A program made the translations under genes and the position numbers. A model generated the notes under the pieces. It searched no databases. It was not told the origin of the DNA and saw only the letters and a list, made by a program, of their open reading frames with translations. Of a stretch of 33,331 nt of DNA, positions 8,646 to 17,483 are shown piece by piece. Source of the DNA: Gammaproteobacteria bacterium (lineage in GTDB: Bacteria > Pseudomonadota > Gammaproteobacteria > Steroidobacterales > GCA-2729495). Every line of letters begins with the position of its first letter. The stretch's first letter is position 1. The stretch lies in contig JABDLC010000034.1 in the NCBI GenBank assembly GCA_013001905.1, positions 1 to 33,331 of the forward strand, in the 5' to 3' direction.

Positions 8646-10154
8646 TCAGCCGGCCTGCTCCTCATCTTCGAACCAGTGTGCACGCGCCGCCATAATCAGC
8701 TCGCCTGCACGCTCTTCGTCCAACGCTTCAATTTCCAGAAGGTCATCTACCGCCTGCTCCGCAAGCTCTTCGCGGTCAGTGATGCCGCGCGCAGCCAGTT
8801 CATACGCGAGGCTTTTCTCCATCCCGTCCAGATCCAGCAAATCCTGCGCCGGCTCGGCACCGTCAATCTGCTCTTCACTTGCGATTGCGCGAGTCAGCAG
8901 GACATCGCGGGCACGATTGCGCAGTTCTTCGACGATCGTTTCATCAAATTCTTCGATGGCCAGCAGCTCTTTGCTCGGCACATAGGCAAGCTCTTCCATT
9001 GAGGAATAACCTTCCTGCACGAGAATCAGCGCAACATCTTCATCGACGTCCAGCTGCTCCATGAACATACCCAGCAGTTCGCGGGCTTCCTGCTCGCCTT
9101 TTTCGTCAGCGTCGGCCTCAGTCATCACGTTCAGCTCGAAACCGGTGAGCTGACTTGCAAGCCGGATATTCTGGCCGCCGCGGCCAATGGCCTGCGACAG
9201 CTTGTCTTCCTCAACAGCGATATCCATGCTGTTGGTTTCTTCATCCAGCACGATCGACGTCACGTCGGCGGGCGACATGGCATTGATCACGAACTGCGCC
9301 GGGTTTTCATTCCAGAGAATGATGTCGACACGCTCACCGGCAAGCTCGTTGGACACGGCCTGCACACGCGAGCCGCGCATGCCCACACAGGCACCAACCG
9401 GATCAATACGCTTATCGTTACTCTTCACCGCAATCTTGGCGCGCAGGCCCGGATCACGGGCGGCGCCCAGTATGTCGATGAGCCCCTGCCCGACTTCCGG
9501 CACTTCAATCTTGAATAATTCGATCAGAAACTCGGGCGACGTGCGGGTCAAAAACAACTGCGGACCGCGCGGTTCGCTGCGAACCTCATACAGCAAAGCC
9601 TTGATACGATCGTTCGGCCGCACGGGCTCGCGCGGGATCATCTGCTCACGGGCGATAATGCCCTCGGCGTTACCACCAAGGTCGACGTATATACCGTTGC
9701 GATCGACACGCTTGACCATGCCGCTCAGCAGCTCACCGACGCGCTCCTCAAACTGCTCGACCACCTGCGCCCGCTCGGCTTCGCGCACCTTCTGCACGAT
9801 GACCTGCTTGGCCGTCTGGGCGGCGATCCGGCCAAACTCAACTGATTCGATCGGCTCTTCCACAAACTCGCCTGGCTGCGCGTCCGGGTTCAGGTCCACG
9901 GCGTCAATCATGCGCAGCTCACGGGCAGGCTCTTCAAGCTCGGTCGACTCGTCAGCGAAGACCATCCAGCGACGGAAGGTTTCGTATTCACCGGTTTCCC
10001 GGTCGATAGCCACACGGACCTCAATGTCCTCACCATGCTTGCGGCGGGTCGCAGAAGCCAACGCAGCTTCAATCGCCTCGAAGATGATCTCTTCTTCGAC
10101 GCCCTTCTCATTCGAGACTGCCTCGACCACCATCAGAATTTCTTTACTATTCAT
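8646..10154 (-). CDS. nusA: Transcription termination/antitermination factor NusA
   Basis: NusA rides on RNA polymerase and affects pausing, intrinsic termination and rRNA antitermination. The 502-residue protein has the N-terminal RNAP-binding domain (residues about 1–125) and an S1 domain ([21 protein letters not shown]). Two KH domains follow ([20 protein letters not shown], then [17 protein letters not shown]). Two C-terminal acidic repeats come last, each with a helix-hairpin-like pattern ([32 protein letters not shown]). The two acidic repeats are found in E. coli-type NusA and contact RNAP alpha CTD and lambda N. It is 36 bases after rimP. In E. coli NusA autoregulates this operon. Confidence 0.98.
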   Translation of the reverse strand: MNSKEILMVVEAVSNEKGVEEEIIFEAIEAALASATRRKHGEDIEVRVAIDRETGEYETFRRWMVFADESTELEEPARELRMIDAVDLNPDAQPGEFVEEPIESVEFGRIAAQTAKQVIVQKVREAERAQVVEQFEERVGELLSGMVKRVDRNGIYVDLGGNAEGIIAREQMIPREPVRPNDRIKALLYEVRSEPRGPQLFLTRTSPEFLIELFKIEVPEVGQGLIDILGAARDPGLRAKIAVKSNDKRIDPVGACVGMRGSRVQAVSNELAGERVDIILWNENPAQFVINAMSPADVTSIVLDEETNSMDIAVEEDKLSQAIGRGGQNIRLASQLTGFELNVMTEADADEKGEQEARELLGMFMEQLDVDEDVALILVQEGYSSMEELAYVPSKELLAIEEFDETIVEELRNRARDVLLTRAIASEEQIDGAEPAQDLLDLDGMEKSLAYELAARGITDREELAEQAVDDLLEIEALDEERAGELIMAARAHWFEDEEQAG

Positions 10155-10190
10155 TCCGTTCTACCTGGATCTGCTTTGCCCGATCCGTTG

Positions 10191-10649
10191 CTAAAACTCC
10201 GGCACAACGCGTGCCGTATCAATTTCCTGAAAGGGAATCGCAAACGTTTCTTTCCCTTCCTTCACTAATACATTCGGCTCTTCATAGCCGACCAGTCTGC
10301 CTTTGTAGTTGCGGCGCCCTTCGACAATCCGCTTTAACTTCAGCTTGACCTTGCTGCCCGCAAATCGCTCAAAATGAGCAGCTTTCACGAGCCGCCGGTT
10401 CAATCCCGGCGATGACACCTCAAGGCTATATTCCCCGGGTATCGGATCTTCCACATCCAGCAGCGCGCTTACCTGACGACTGACCTTTTCGCAGTCTTCC
10501 AGCGCGATGCCGTCTTCCTTGTCGATAAAAAGCCGCAGCACACCGCCGCCACCAACAAGGTTGACCTCGATATCAGCCAGTTCATATCCCAGCTGTTCGA
10601 TTTCGGGCTCGAGCAGCGCAATGATCTGGTCCTTATGCACTTCACTCAT
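10191..10649 (-). CDS. rimP: Ribosome maturation factor RimP
   Basis: RimP assists early 30S assembly around the central pseudoknot. The 152-residue protein shows LEPEIEQLGYELADIEVN, the LRLFIDKEDGIALEDCEKVSRQ block, and LEVSSPGLNRRLVKAAHFERF, all typical of the family. The frame stays open 51 codons further upstream, but that stretch overlaps a terminator hairpin and lacks conservation. I therefore start at ATG 10649, which follows AGGATTCGGAT. It is the first gene of the rimP–nusA–infB–rbfA–truB–rpsO–pnp run, after the tRNA-fMet unit. Confidence 0.96.
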   Translation of the reverse strand: MSEVHKDQIIALLEPEIEQLGYELADIEVNLVGGGGVLRLFIDKEDGIALEDCEKVSRQVSALLDVEDPIPGEYSLEVSSPGLNRRLVKAAHFERFAGSKVKLKLKRIVEGRRNYKGRLVGYEEPNVLVKEGKETFAIPFQEIDTARVVPEF

Positions 10650-10668
10650 ATCCGAATCCTGCACAACC

Positions 10669-10693
10669 AAAAAGTGGGCACTAAAGCCCACTT
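10669..10693 (-). terminator. Attenuator-like hairpin directly before rimP (rimP-leader type)
   Basis: A perfect 8-bp stem (AAGTGGGC with GCCCACTT, 6-base loop) is followed on the minus strand by TTTTT then GG. The hairpin ends about 20 bases before the rimP ATG, next to its AGGA ribosome-binding site. It has the form of an intrinsic terminator but stands between the leader and the operon it precedes, so read-through must occur. A rimP-leader attenuator family has been described in gammaproteobacteria, and this fits its position. Confidence 0.75.
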
Positions 10694-10696
10694 CGT

Positions 10697-10868
10697 CTGC
10701 ACCGCGTTCGGTGCAGCAACCCCTCAACGAGGAGACCAAAAAAAAGCCCTTAAAAAAGGACCCTTTACGGAGACTTCCTAAACCGGTCTGTGGAATTTCC
10801 ATCGACCGGCTCAGACCGCCCTACTGCAGCGGAGCCGCATTCTAGCAGAGCACACCCCCAATTGGCAG
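10697..10868 (-). promoter_or_regulatory. Structured leader and candidate promoter of the rimP–nusA–infB operon
   Basis: This non-coding leader lies between the tRNA-fMet terminator and the rimP attenuator. Read on the minus strand it contains a candidate promoter: CTGCCA (10863–10868), an 18-base spacer and TAGAAT (10839–10844). A hairpin with an internal loop follows (CCGGTC with GACCGG, 10783–10809), then two T-runs of six and eight (10752–10757, 10738–10745) in an imperfect direct repeat (AAGGGTCC and AAGGGC before the T-runs). A perfect 7-bp hairpin comes last (CTGCACC with GGTGCAG, 10697–10716). The promoter is moderate and the hairpins are clear. The combined layout suggests regulation by termination. 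Confidence 0.5.
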
Positions 10869-10902
10869 CCCTGCAAACACCCATAAATCCTTGGGCTGCA
10901 AC

Positions 10903-10935
10903 AAAAAAGCCCGTCGATCGCGAGACCGACGGGCT
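10903..10935 (-). terminator. Terminator of the tRNA-fMet transcript
   Basis: On the minus strand, a perfect 9-bp stem (AGCCCGTCG with CGACGGGCT) is followed by a T-run of six (stem end included). It begins 7 bases after the CCA end of tRNA-fMet, so it most likely ends the tRNA transcript before the rimP leader. Confidence 0.88.
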
Positions 10936-10942
10936 CTGTATT

Positions 10943-11019
10943 TGGTAGCGGGGGCAGGATTTGAACCTGCGACCTTCGGGTTATGAGCCCGACGAGCTGC
11001 CAGACTGCTCCACCCCGCA
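10943..11019 (-). tRNA. Initiator tRNA-fMet (CAU)
   Basis: The 77-base cloverleaf folds fully. It has a 7-base acceptor arm, a GAGC/GCTC D stem, an anticodon stem TCGGG/CCCGA with loop CTCATAA (anticodon CAT), a GCAGG/CCTGC T stem with TTCAAAT, and an encoded CCA. Two initiator hallmarks are present: three consecutive G:C pairs next to the anticodon loop and no Watson-Crick pair at 1:72. Here that position is U1:U72 rather than the C1:A72 of E. coli. It has its own promoter and terminator, and lies between nuoN and rimP, where E. coli has metY before rimP. Confidence 0.97.
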
Positions 11020-11032
11020 GCTGCGGAGCGGG

Positions 11033-11061
11033 ATACTACAGAGGTACCCCGGGGTGCGCAA
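11033..11061 (-). promoter_or_regulatory. Candidate tRNA-fMet promoter with GC-rich discriminator
   Basis: On the minus strand TTGCGC (11056–11061) and TAGTAT (11033–11038) are separated by exactly 17 bases. The bases after the -10 are GC-rich (CCCGCTCCG), the discriminator type found at stable-RNA promoters under stringent control. Transcription would start a few bases before the tRNA. The spacer includes a 10-base palindrome (ACCCCGGGGT). Confidence 0.55.
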
Positions 11062-11082
11062 GCAGTGTTTTACAGGCGGGCG

Positions 11083-12519
11083 TCAGGCCAGCGCTGCTGC
11101 GCACAGCGCCATCAGCGGGTTCGCAAAGATGCCAAGGCCCAACATCGCCAGTGCATTGGCGCTCAGCAACACACGCACGTTGAGCCCGGCTTCGACGGGG
11201 CTGCTGTCATCGCCCGATTCAAAATACATATTGCGGATTACACGCAGGTAATAAAACGCGCCAACGACTGAGAACAGCACGGCGATAATCGCAACCCAGG
11301 CCAGCCCGGCCTCAACCAGCGCGGCCAGCACGTAGAGTTTGGCAAAGAACCCAACGAACGGAGGAATGCCGATCATGCTGGCCATGACAATGAGCATCAT
11401 GGCTGCAAACCACGGACTGCGTGCGTTCAATCCGCGGAAGTCATCGAGCTCGTCAGCCTCGAAACCTCGCCGTGACAACAGCAGAATCATGCCGAAAGCG
11501 GCCGCCGCCATGATGCTGTACACGATCGTGTAGAACAACGCAGCTTCATGCCCTTCCGGCGAATTCGCTGCAAAACCGGTCAGCACAAACCCGACATGGC
11601 CCACGGTCGAGTACGCGAGCATGCGCTTGATGTTCGTCTGCGCGATGGCAATGACGTTGCCAAGCACGATCGACAACACGCCCAGCCCCATCACCAGCGG
11701 TGCCCAACTGTCGGCGACGGGCCCCAGCGCGGTATCCAGCAACCGCGTCAGCATGGCGAATGCAGCCAGCTTGGGCGCGGTGCCGATGAACAACGTGACG
11801 CTGGTCGGCGCACCGTGATAGAGATCCGGCACCCAGTTATGGAACGGAACCGCGCCGAATTTGAAGGCAATGCCCACCACGACAAAAGCGGTACCCAGCA
11901 ATGCCGCCGAAACCACACTGCCATCACCTGACAACGCTGCAGCGATTTCATCCAGCTGCAGGCTGCCGGTCACGCCGTACAGCATCGACATTCCGTACAG
12001 CAGCACACCCGAGGCGATAGCGCCGAGAACGAAGTACTTCATGGCCGCTTCAGCGGCCACCGGCGAATTGCGGTCAAAAGCAGTCATCGCGTACAGCGCC
12101 AGCGACATGAGCTCCAGCCCGAGGTACATCGTCAGCAGACTGTGCGCCGAGATCATAACGAACATGCCGAGCACCGCGAACAGGCCCAGCAGGTAGTACT
12201 CGCCCTTAAGCAGCCCCCGGTCACGCAGGTAGGCATGTGAATAAACGAAGACTATTGCCACAACAATCAGGGTGAACAGCTTCAACACCCTCGCCAGACC
12301 ATCGGCAACAAAACTGCCGTCAAAGGTCAGGACTGTGCCGCCTTCAGCACCGGCACCAACGAACCAGGCAGTGACCAGCAGCGTCGTCAGTGCAAGCCAC
12401 AGCGTCCAGCTCTTGCGCTCCGGGCTGATAAACAAGTCCGCCAGCAGCACGACACAGATACCGGTTGCGAGCGCGATTTCCGCCATCGCAGGCGCGAATT
12501 GCGGGATCACAAAATTCAT
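11083..12519 (-). CDS. nuoN: NADH-quinone oxidoreductase subunit N
   Basis: NuoN is one of three antiporter-like proton-pumping subunits in the membrane arm of complex I. The 478-residue, very hydrophobic protein has about 14 membrane segments. It contains the family core AFKFGAVPFHNWVPDLYHGAP and, further on, NIKRMLAYSTVGHVGFVLTG with the functional lysines. It is the last nuo gene. Its start overlaps the nuoM stop as ATGA, a mark of translational coupling. The 63 bases after its stop hold the promoter of tRNA-fMet, and no clear terminator for the nuo operon is visible. Confidence 0.98.
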   Translation of the reverse strand: MNFVIPQFAPAMAEIALATGICVVLLADLFISPERKSWTLWLALTTLLVTAWFVGAGAEGGTVLTFDGSFVADGLARVLKLFTLIVVAIVFVYSHAYLRDRGLLKGEYYLLGLFAVLGMFVMISAHSLLTMYLGLELMSLALYAMTAFDRNSPVAAEAAMKYFVLGAIASGVLLYGMSMLYGVTGSLQLDEIAAALSGDGSVVSAALLGTAFVVVGIAFKFGAVPFHNWVPDLYHGAPTSVTLFIGTAPKLAAFAMLTRLLDTALGPVADSWAPLVMGLGVLSIVLGNVIAIAQTNIKRMLAYSTVGHVGFVLTGFAANSPEGHEAALFYTIVYSIMAAAAFGMILLLSRRGFEADELDDFRGLNARSPWFAAMMLIVMASMIGIPPFVGFFAKLYVLAALVEAGLAWVAIIAVLFSVVGAFYYLRVIRNMYFESGDDSSPVEAGLNVRVLLSANALAMLGLGIFANPLMALCAAALA

Positions 12520-14060
12520 TCGGCCAGCCCCTCAGTCAGTACTTCCGGGAGTTTGGAATCCATTACATGGGTGATGAGACTGTCGAGCGACGGCCGCATC
12601 ATGTCGATCAGCGGATCCGGATAAACGCCGAGCGCGAGCACACTGACGGCCAGTATTCCCAGCAGCCAGCCTTCACGCCCGTTCATGTCATGCAGGTCTT
12701 TCACCTGATCGTTCGCGATTTCACCGAAGATCACCCGCTTCACCATCCACAGGGTATAGGCCGCGCCCAACACGAGCGTGGTCGCGGCGAGGAATGCATA
12801 CCAGAAACTGGCCTGAAAACTCGCCAGGATCACGAGGAACTCGCCAACGAACCCTGACGTACCCGGCAGACCCGCGTTGGCCATGGCGAAAAACACCATC
12901 AGCGCGGCGAACTTCGGCATGGTATTGATCACGCCGCCATAATCGGCAATCTGGCGCGAATGCATGCGGTCATACAGGACGCCGACGCACAGGAACATGG
13001 CGCCGGATATCAGGCCATGTGAAATCATCTGCACCATAGCGCCGGTAATACCCATCGACACACCGGAGGGCACTTCATCTCCTGCGCCGTTCTGCAAAAT
13101 TGCCCAGACGAGAAACAAACCCAGTGTTACGAACCCCATGTGCGCAATCGATGAATAAGCGATCAGCTTTTTCATGTCCTGCTGCACCAGCGCAACGAAA
13201 CCAATGTACACAACGGCAATGAGTGACATCGCGATCACCAGGCCATCCAGTGCCGCGCTGCCGTCAGGCGTGATCGGCAGACTGAAACGCACGAAGCCGT
13301 AGCCACCCATCTTCAGCAATACGGCGGCCAGAATGACAGAGCCGCCCGTGGGCGCCTCCACGTGCGCATCCGGCAACCAGGTGTGGACCGGCCACATCGG
13401 AACTTTGACTGCAAACGCGGCCAGAAAGGCGAGGAAGATCCAGATCTGCGCTGTCGAACTGATCGGCAGTTCATGAAAATCCAGAATGCTGAAGCTGCCG
13501 GACTGCAGATACAGGTATACCAGCGCGACCAGCATCAACACCGACCCGAGGAACGTGTAGAGAAAGAATTTCACGGTCGCGTACACGCGCCGCTCACCAC
13601 CCCAGATACCGATGATAATGAACATCGGTATCAACATGGCTTCCCAGAACACATAGAACAGCATGCCGTCGAGTGCGGAGAACACACCGACCATCAGGCC
13701 TTCCAGTATCAGGAACGCCGCCATGTATTGTGCCGGGCGCTGTTTGATCACTTCCCAGCCCGCCACCACGATCATCGGCGTCAGGAAGGTGCTCAGCAAA
13801 ATCAGCGGCGTCGAAATGCCGTCCACACCGAGGTAGTACTCAATGTTAAATGCTGGGATCCAGGCGACGCGTTCGACAAATTGCATGTCCGCGGTCGCAA
13901 AATCGAAACCGGTGTACAGCCCGAGGCTCAGCACGAAGGTCAGCAGCGATATGGCCAGCGCCAGCCAGCGGTCTATACGCGCATCGCCGCGCTCGCCAAT
14001 CGCGAGTACAGCGAGACCACCGATGACCGGCAGCCAGATTAAGATACTAAGCAGTCCCAC
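12516..14060 (-). CDS. nuoM: NADH-quinone oxidoreductase subunit M
   Basis: NuoM is an antiporter-like membrane subunit of complex I that moves protons. The 514-residue polytopic protein carries the expected motifs: EAMLIPMFIIIGIWGG (with the essential membrane glutamate region), FLAAFAVKVPMWPVHTWLPD and DMKKLIAYSSIAHMGFVTLG. The start is GTG with AGGAAG about nine bases upstream. The stop overlaps the nuoN start. It follows nuoL by 54 bases, the largest gap inside the nuo operon. Confidence 0.98.
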   Translation of the reverse strand: MGLLSILIWLPVIGGLAVLAIGERGDARIDRWLALAISLLTFVLSLGLYTGFDFATADMQFVERVAWIPAFNIEYYLGVDGISTPLILLSTFLTPMIVVAGWEVIKQRPAQYMAAFLILEGLMVGVFSALDGMLFYVFWEAMLIPMFIIIGIWGGERRVYATVKFFLYTFLGSVLMLVALVYLYLQSGSFSILDFHELPISSTAQIWIFLAFLAAFAVKVPMWPVHTWLPDAHVEAPTGGSVILAAVLLKMGGYGFVRFSLPITPDGSAALDGLVIAMSLIAVVYIGFVALVQQDMKKLIAYSSIAHMGFVTLGLFLVWAILQNGAGDEVPSGVSMGITGAMVQMISHGLISGAMFLCVGVLYDRMHSRQIADYGGVINTMPKFAALMVFFAMANAGLPGTSGFVGEFLVILASFQASFWYAFLAATTLVLGAAYTLWMVKRVIFGEIANDQVKDLHDMNGREGWLLGILAVSVLALGVYPDPLIDMMRPSLDSLITHVMDSKLPEVLTEGLAE

Positions 14061-14114
14061 GTTCAGCGCTTCCTTAAAATTCCCCGACCGGCCTTGTAGA
14101 GCTCAACTCAACCG

Positions 14115-16076
14115 CTACCAAATAAACCACGCGATAACCGCGCACAGACCGATCACCATCGCGAACGCGTAGTGATACAGATAGCCCGTTTGAATATTGC
14201 GAATTTTGCCCGCCATCCAGCCCATCGCATTGGCGGATCCGTTCACCAGCAATCCATCGATCACCGCCGCATCACCACCCCGCCAGAGACCCTGCCCCAG
14301 CAGGCGTGAAGCACGTGCCAGCACCTGCTCGTTAAAGTCATCCAGGTAGTACTTGTTCTCCAGCAACCGCTGCACCGCTGCCAGCGGGCCGGCGATCGCA
14401 GAGTTTTCACGCAGCCCTTTCAGGAACAGCGGATTTTCCAGGTAGAGGTACCAGGCCGTTGCCACGCCGCCGAGCGCCAGATACAGCACCGGCGACGCAA
14501 AGCCATGCAGCGCAAAGTCGAGCGCGCCGTGGTAATCAATCTGGGCGAGCACATCGTGCGCCGGGGCCACGTAGATGGCACCCTCAAAAAAGTCGCCGAA
14601 CAACGCAGGACCAATCGTCGGCCAGCCGATAATCAGCGACGGTATGGCGAGCAGCACCAGCGGCACGGTCACGACCCAGGGCGATTCATGCAGATGATGG
14701 CGGGCATCTTCATCGATGCGTTCATTACCGTGAAACACCAGAAAGAACAGCCGGAAACTGTACAACGCGGTGATAAAGACGCCGGCCATTACACAGAAAA
14801 ACGCGTAACTGCTGCCGGCAATGGTGGAGTTACCCACCGCAATGATCAGTGCATCCTTGGAGAAAAAGCCGGCGGTACCGGGGAAGCCGATCAGCGCCAA
14901 CGACCCTGCCAGACTCGTCCAATACGTGATGGGCATGTACTTCTTCAACCCGCCCATCTTGCGCATGTCCTGCTCGTGGTGCAGACCGATAATGACCGAG
15001 CCCGCCGCGAGGAACAGCAGCGCTTTAAAAAAGGCGTGCGTCATCAGGTGATACACGCCGGCAGCATACGCCGACGCACCCAGTGCAACCGTCATATAGC
15101 CGAGCTGAGACAGTGTCGAATACGCGACTACTCGCTTGATATCGTTTTGCACCAGCCCCATGAAACCGGTGAACAGCGCGGTTGTCGCACCAATCACGAT
15201 CACGAAGGTCAGCGCTGCTTCAGACAGCTCAAACAGCGGCGACATACGCGCAACCATGAAGACACCCGCCGTCACCATGGTTGCGGCGTGGATCAGGGCC
15301 GAAATCGGCGTCGGACCTTCCATCGAATCGGGCAACCAGACGTGCAGCGGTACCTGAGCGGATTTGCCCATCGCACCGATAAACAGACAGATACACGCGA
15401 CCGTCAGCAGCGACCAGCTGCTGTCGCCGAGAATGTTGATTTCAGCGGCCGCGATCTGATCGGCGACGGCAAAGGTCTCAGCATAGTCCAGCGAGCCCGT
15501 GAACATCAGGAGCGCGGCAATGCCGAGCAGAAAACCGAAGTCACCGACGCGGTTAACGATGAACGCCTTCATGTTGGCGAAAATCGCCGTCGGCCGTTTG
15601 TACCAGAAACCGATCAGCAGATACGACACCAGACCGACCGCTTCCCAGCCGAAGAACAGCTGCAGAAAGTTATTCGACATCACCAACATAAGCATGGCGA
15701 ACGTGAATAACGAGATATAGCTGAAGAAGCGCTGATACCCCGGATCATCATGCATATAGCCGATGGTGTAGATGTGCACCATGAGCGAGACGAAGGTCAC
15801 AACGACCATCATCATGGCGGTCAGGTTGTCGACCAGAAAACCCACTTCCATGTTGACGCCGCCGACGGCCATCCATTGATAGATCGTATCGTTATAGGGC
15901 TCGATGCTGCCTGAGATCAGACCGAACAAGGTGTACAACGACAGCAGACATGCGATGCCGACGCCGAGAATCGTGATCGTGTGAGCACCCTTGCGACCGA
16001 TTTGCCGGCCGAACAGCCCCGCAACGACCGCGGCAATGAGCGGGCTCAGGACGACTGTGAGATAAATCGTTTCCAC
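14115..16076 (-). CDS. nuoL: NADH-quinone oxidoreductase subunit L
   Basis: NuoL is the distal antiporter-like subunit of complex I; its long C-terminal amphipathic helix runs along the membrane arm. The 653-residue protein has the expected motifs FFGWEAVGLVSYLLIGFW, GAMGKSAQVPLHVWLPDSMEGPTPISALIHAATMV (split across the fifth to eighth helices) and NDIKRVVAYSTLSQLGYMTVALG. The C-terminal region (about 540–653) fits the lateral helix and anchoring segment. The start is GTG, three bases after the nuoK stop. Confidence 0.98.
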   Translation of the reverse strand: METIYLTVVLSPLIAAVVAGLFGRQIGRKGAHTITILGVGIACLLSLYTLFGLISGSIEPYNDTIYQWMAVGGVNMEVGFLVDNLTAMMMVVVTFVSLMVHIYTIGYMHDDPGYQRFFSYISLFTFAMLMLVMSNNFLQLFFGWEAVGLVSYLLIGFWYKRPTAIFANMKAFIVNRVGDFGFLLGIAALLMFTGSLDYAETFAVADQIAAAEINILGDSSWSLLTVACICLFIGAMGKSAQVPLHVWLPDSMEGPTPISALIHAATMVTAGVFMVARMSPLFELSEAALTFVIVIGATTALFTGFMGLVQNDIKRVVAYSTLSQLGYMTVALGASAYAAGVYHLMTHAFFKALLFLAAGSVIIGLHHEQDMRKMGGLKKYMPITYWTSLAGSLALIGFPGTAGFFSKDALIIAVGNSTIAGSSYAFFCVMAGVFITALYSFRLFFLVFHGNERIDEDARHHLHESPWVVTVPLVLLAIPSLIIGWPTIGPALFGDFFEGAIYVAPAHDVLAQIDYHGALDFALHGFASPVLYLALGGVATAWYLYLENPLFLKGLRENSAIAGPLAAVQRLLENKYYLDDFNEQVLARASRLLGQGLWRGGDAAVIDGLLVNGSANAMGWMAGKIRNIQTGYLYHYAFAMVIGLCAVIAWFIW

Positions 16077-16079
16077 GCC

Positions 16080-16385
16080 TTAGCCTCGCATCGTGTTCAT
16101 GTCTTTGACGTTGATACTGCTGCGCGTACGGAACACGACCACCAGAATCGCCAGCCCAATGGCCGCTTCCGCAGCCGCCACGGTCAGAATGAAAAACACG
16201 AACACCTGCCCTGCCGGATCATCCAAAAACCTGGAGAACGCGATGAAATTGAAATTCACGGCGAGCAGTAACAGCTCAATGCACATCAACAGCAGAATCA
16301 TGTTCTTGCGGTTGATAAAAATTCCGGCAACGGCGATCGCAAACAATGCGCCCGACAACATGAGGTAGTGAGTCAGCGTCAGCAT
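16080..16385 (-). CDS. nuoK: NADH-quinone oxidoreductase subunit K
   Basis: NuoK is a small three-helix membrane subunit of complex I, related to MrpC, with buried glutamates in the proton path. The 101-residue protein has [24 protein letters not shown]-type sequence, which includes the key membrane glutamate. It is the standard length. Its ATG overlaps the nuoJ stop by one base (TGATG). Confidence 0.97.
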   Translation of the reverse strand: MLTLTHYLMLSGALFAIAVAGIFINRKNMILLLMCIELLLLAVNFNFIAFSRFLDDPAGQVFVFFILTVAAAEAAIGLAILVVVFRTRSSINVKDMNTMRG

Positions 16386-16987
16386 CAGTCAGTCTCCGCG
16401 TCCATTTTGACGATGCGCACCCGGTCGTTGCGGTTAACCGCAACCTGCTTGCTGACGTCCTGCACCTTCAGATTCGGCCGCCGTCGCATCGTCAGCACTA
16501 TCGCTGCAATGATCGCCAGCAGCAGCACAAAGGCTGCCAGCTCAAACGGATAGACATATTCGGTGTACAGCACGGCGCCGAGTTCAGCCGTATTGCTGTA
16601 ATCGGTGGCGGCCGGCGTAATGCGCTCGAGAACCGGGAGCCCTTCACTGCGCAGCCAGACCACGCTCCAGATCTGCGCGACTGCGATCGTCGCGATAATA
16701 ATGCCGACCGGTGCGTAGCTCAGAAAACGCTGTCGTAACAGCGTCTCATCATCGATATCGAGCATCATGATGACGAACAGGAACAAGACCATGACGGCGC
16801 CGACGTACACCAGCACCAGCACAATGGCCAGAAACTCTGCCTGCAGCATCAGCCACAACACGGCGCTCGTAACAAATGCGAGCACGAGAAACATCGCCGA
16901 GTGCACCGGATTGCGCGAGGCGATCACACCTATCGCTGCCGCAAGCAGCACAAAAGCGTAAGTCCCGAAAAAGAGCAGTTCAACCAT
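16385..16987 (-). CDS. nuoJ: NADH-quinone oxidoreductase subunit J
   Basis: NuoJ is a five-helix membrane subunit at the junction of the complex I arms; its TM3 pi-bulge region takes part in coupling. The 200-residue protein carries the conserved [20 protein letters not shown] and [12 protein letters not shown] segments. The C-terminus is a hydrophilic basic and acidic tail ([15 protein letters not shown] onward). It is six bases downstream of nuoI. Confidence 0.96.
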   Translation of the reverse strand: MVELLFFGTYAFVLLAAAIGVIASRNPVHSAMFLVLAFVTSAVLWLMLQAEFLAIVLVLVYVGAVMVLFLFVIMMLDIDDETLLRQRFLSYAPVGIIIATIAVAQIWSVVWLRSEGLPVLERITPAATDYSNTAELGAVLYTEYVYPFELAAFVLLLAIIAAIVLTMRRRPNLKVQDVSKQVAVNRNDRVRIVKMDAETD

Positions 16988-16993
16988 AAGTGC

Positions 16994-17482
16994 TTACCGG
17001 TAGCGTGCGTCTGCGGCCTTGTCCGCCGCGATCATGTCTTCGTACTTGTCGCCGACAGCCAGCAACTTGTCCTTATTCATGATGTTTTGCCCTTTCTCTT
17101 CCATGTGATATTCGAAGATTCGGGTTTCAACAACCGCATCGACCGGACAAGCTTCTTCGCAGAAACCGCAATAGATGCATTTGAACAAATCGATGTCATA
17201 GCGGGTCGTGCGACGCGTGCCGTCATCACGCACATCCGACTCGATCGTAATCGCGAGCGCCGGACATACCGCCTCACACAGTTTGCAGGCTATACAGCGC
17301 TCTTCCCCGTTGGGGTAACGACGCAGTGCGTGCAGGCCACGAAAGCGCGGTGACTGCGGCGTTTTCTCTTCCGGATACTGAACCGTTACCTTCTTAACAA
17401 AGAGGTTCCGCAGCGTCACGCGGAGCCCCAGCAACAACTCCCAAAGTGAAAACGTTTTTATGACCCGTGCAATGGCACTCAT
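16994..17482 (-). CDS. nuoI: NADH-quinone oxidoreductase subunit I (two 4Fe-4S ferredoxin)
   Basis: NuoI carries clusters N6a and N6b, which pass electrons toward N2 in the peripheral arm of complex I. Two CxxCxxCxxxC motifs are present: residues 63, 66, 69, 73 and 102, 105, 108, 112. At 162 residues it has the usual length. A GTG nine bases further upstream is in frame, but GGAG sits against it. The same GGAG is eight bases before ATG 17482, so I chose the ATG. That puts the start one base after the nuoH stop. Confidence 0.96.
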   Translation of the reverse strand: MSAIARVIKTFSLWELLLGLRVTLRNLFVKKVTVQYPEEKTPQSPRFRGLHALRRYPNGEERCIACKLCEAVCPALAITIESDVRDDGTRRTTRYDIDLFKCIYCGFCEEACPVDAVVETRIFEYHMEEKGQNIMNKDKLLAVGDKYEDMIAADKAADARYR

Positions 17483-17483
17483 A

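Noticed and set aside
9187-10194. A 335-codon plus-strand open frame opposite nusA.
   Set aside because: It is a Ser/Arg-rich shadow of nusA, with no motif and no ribosome-binding site evidence.
10650-10802. Upstream open frame extending RimP by 51 residues.
   Set aside because: It runs through the hairpins and T-runs of the leader. The family begins at the ATG at 10649, which has a ribosome-binding site.
11046-11055. Perfect palindrome ACCCCGGGGT upstream of tRNA-fMet.
   Set aside because: It lies in the promoter spacer, has no loop, and is expected by chance in GC-rich DNA. No operator role can be supported.
14505-15710. A 401-codon plus-strand open frame opposite nuoL.
   Set aside because: It is antisense to a fully conserved gene, its composition is Arg/Gln/His-rich, and it lacks any family motif. 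It is a shadow of GC-rich coding.
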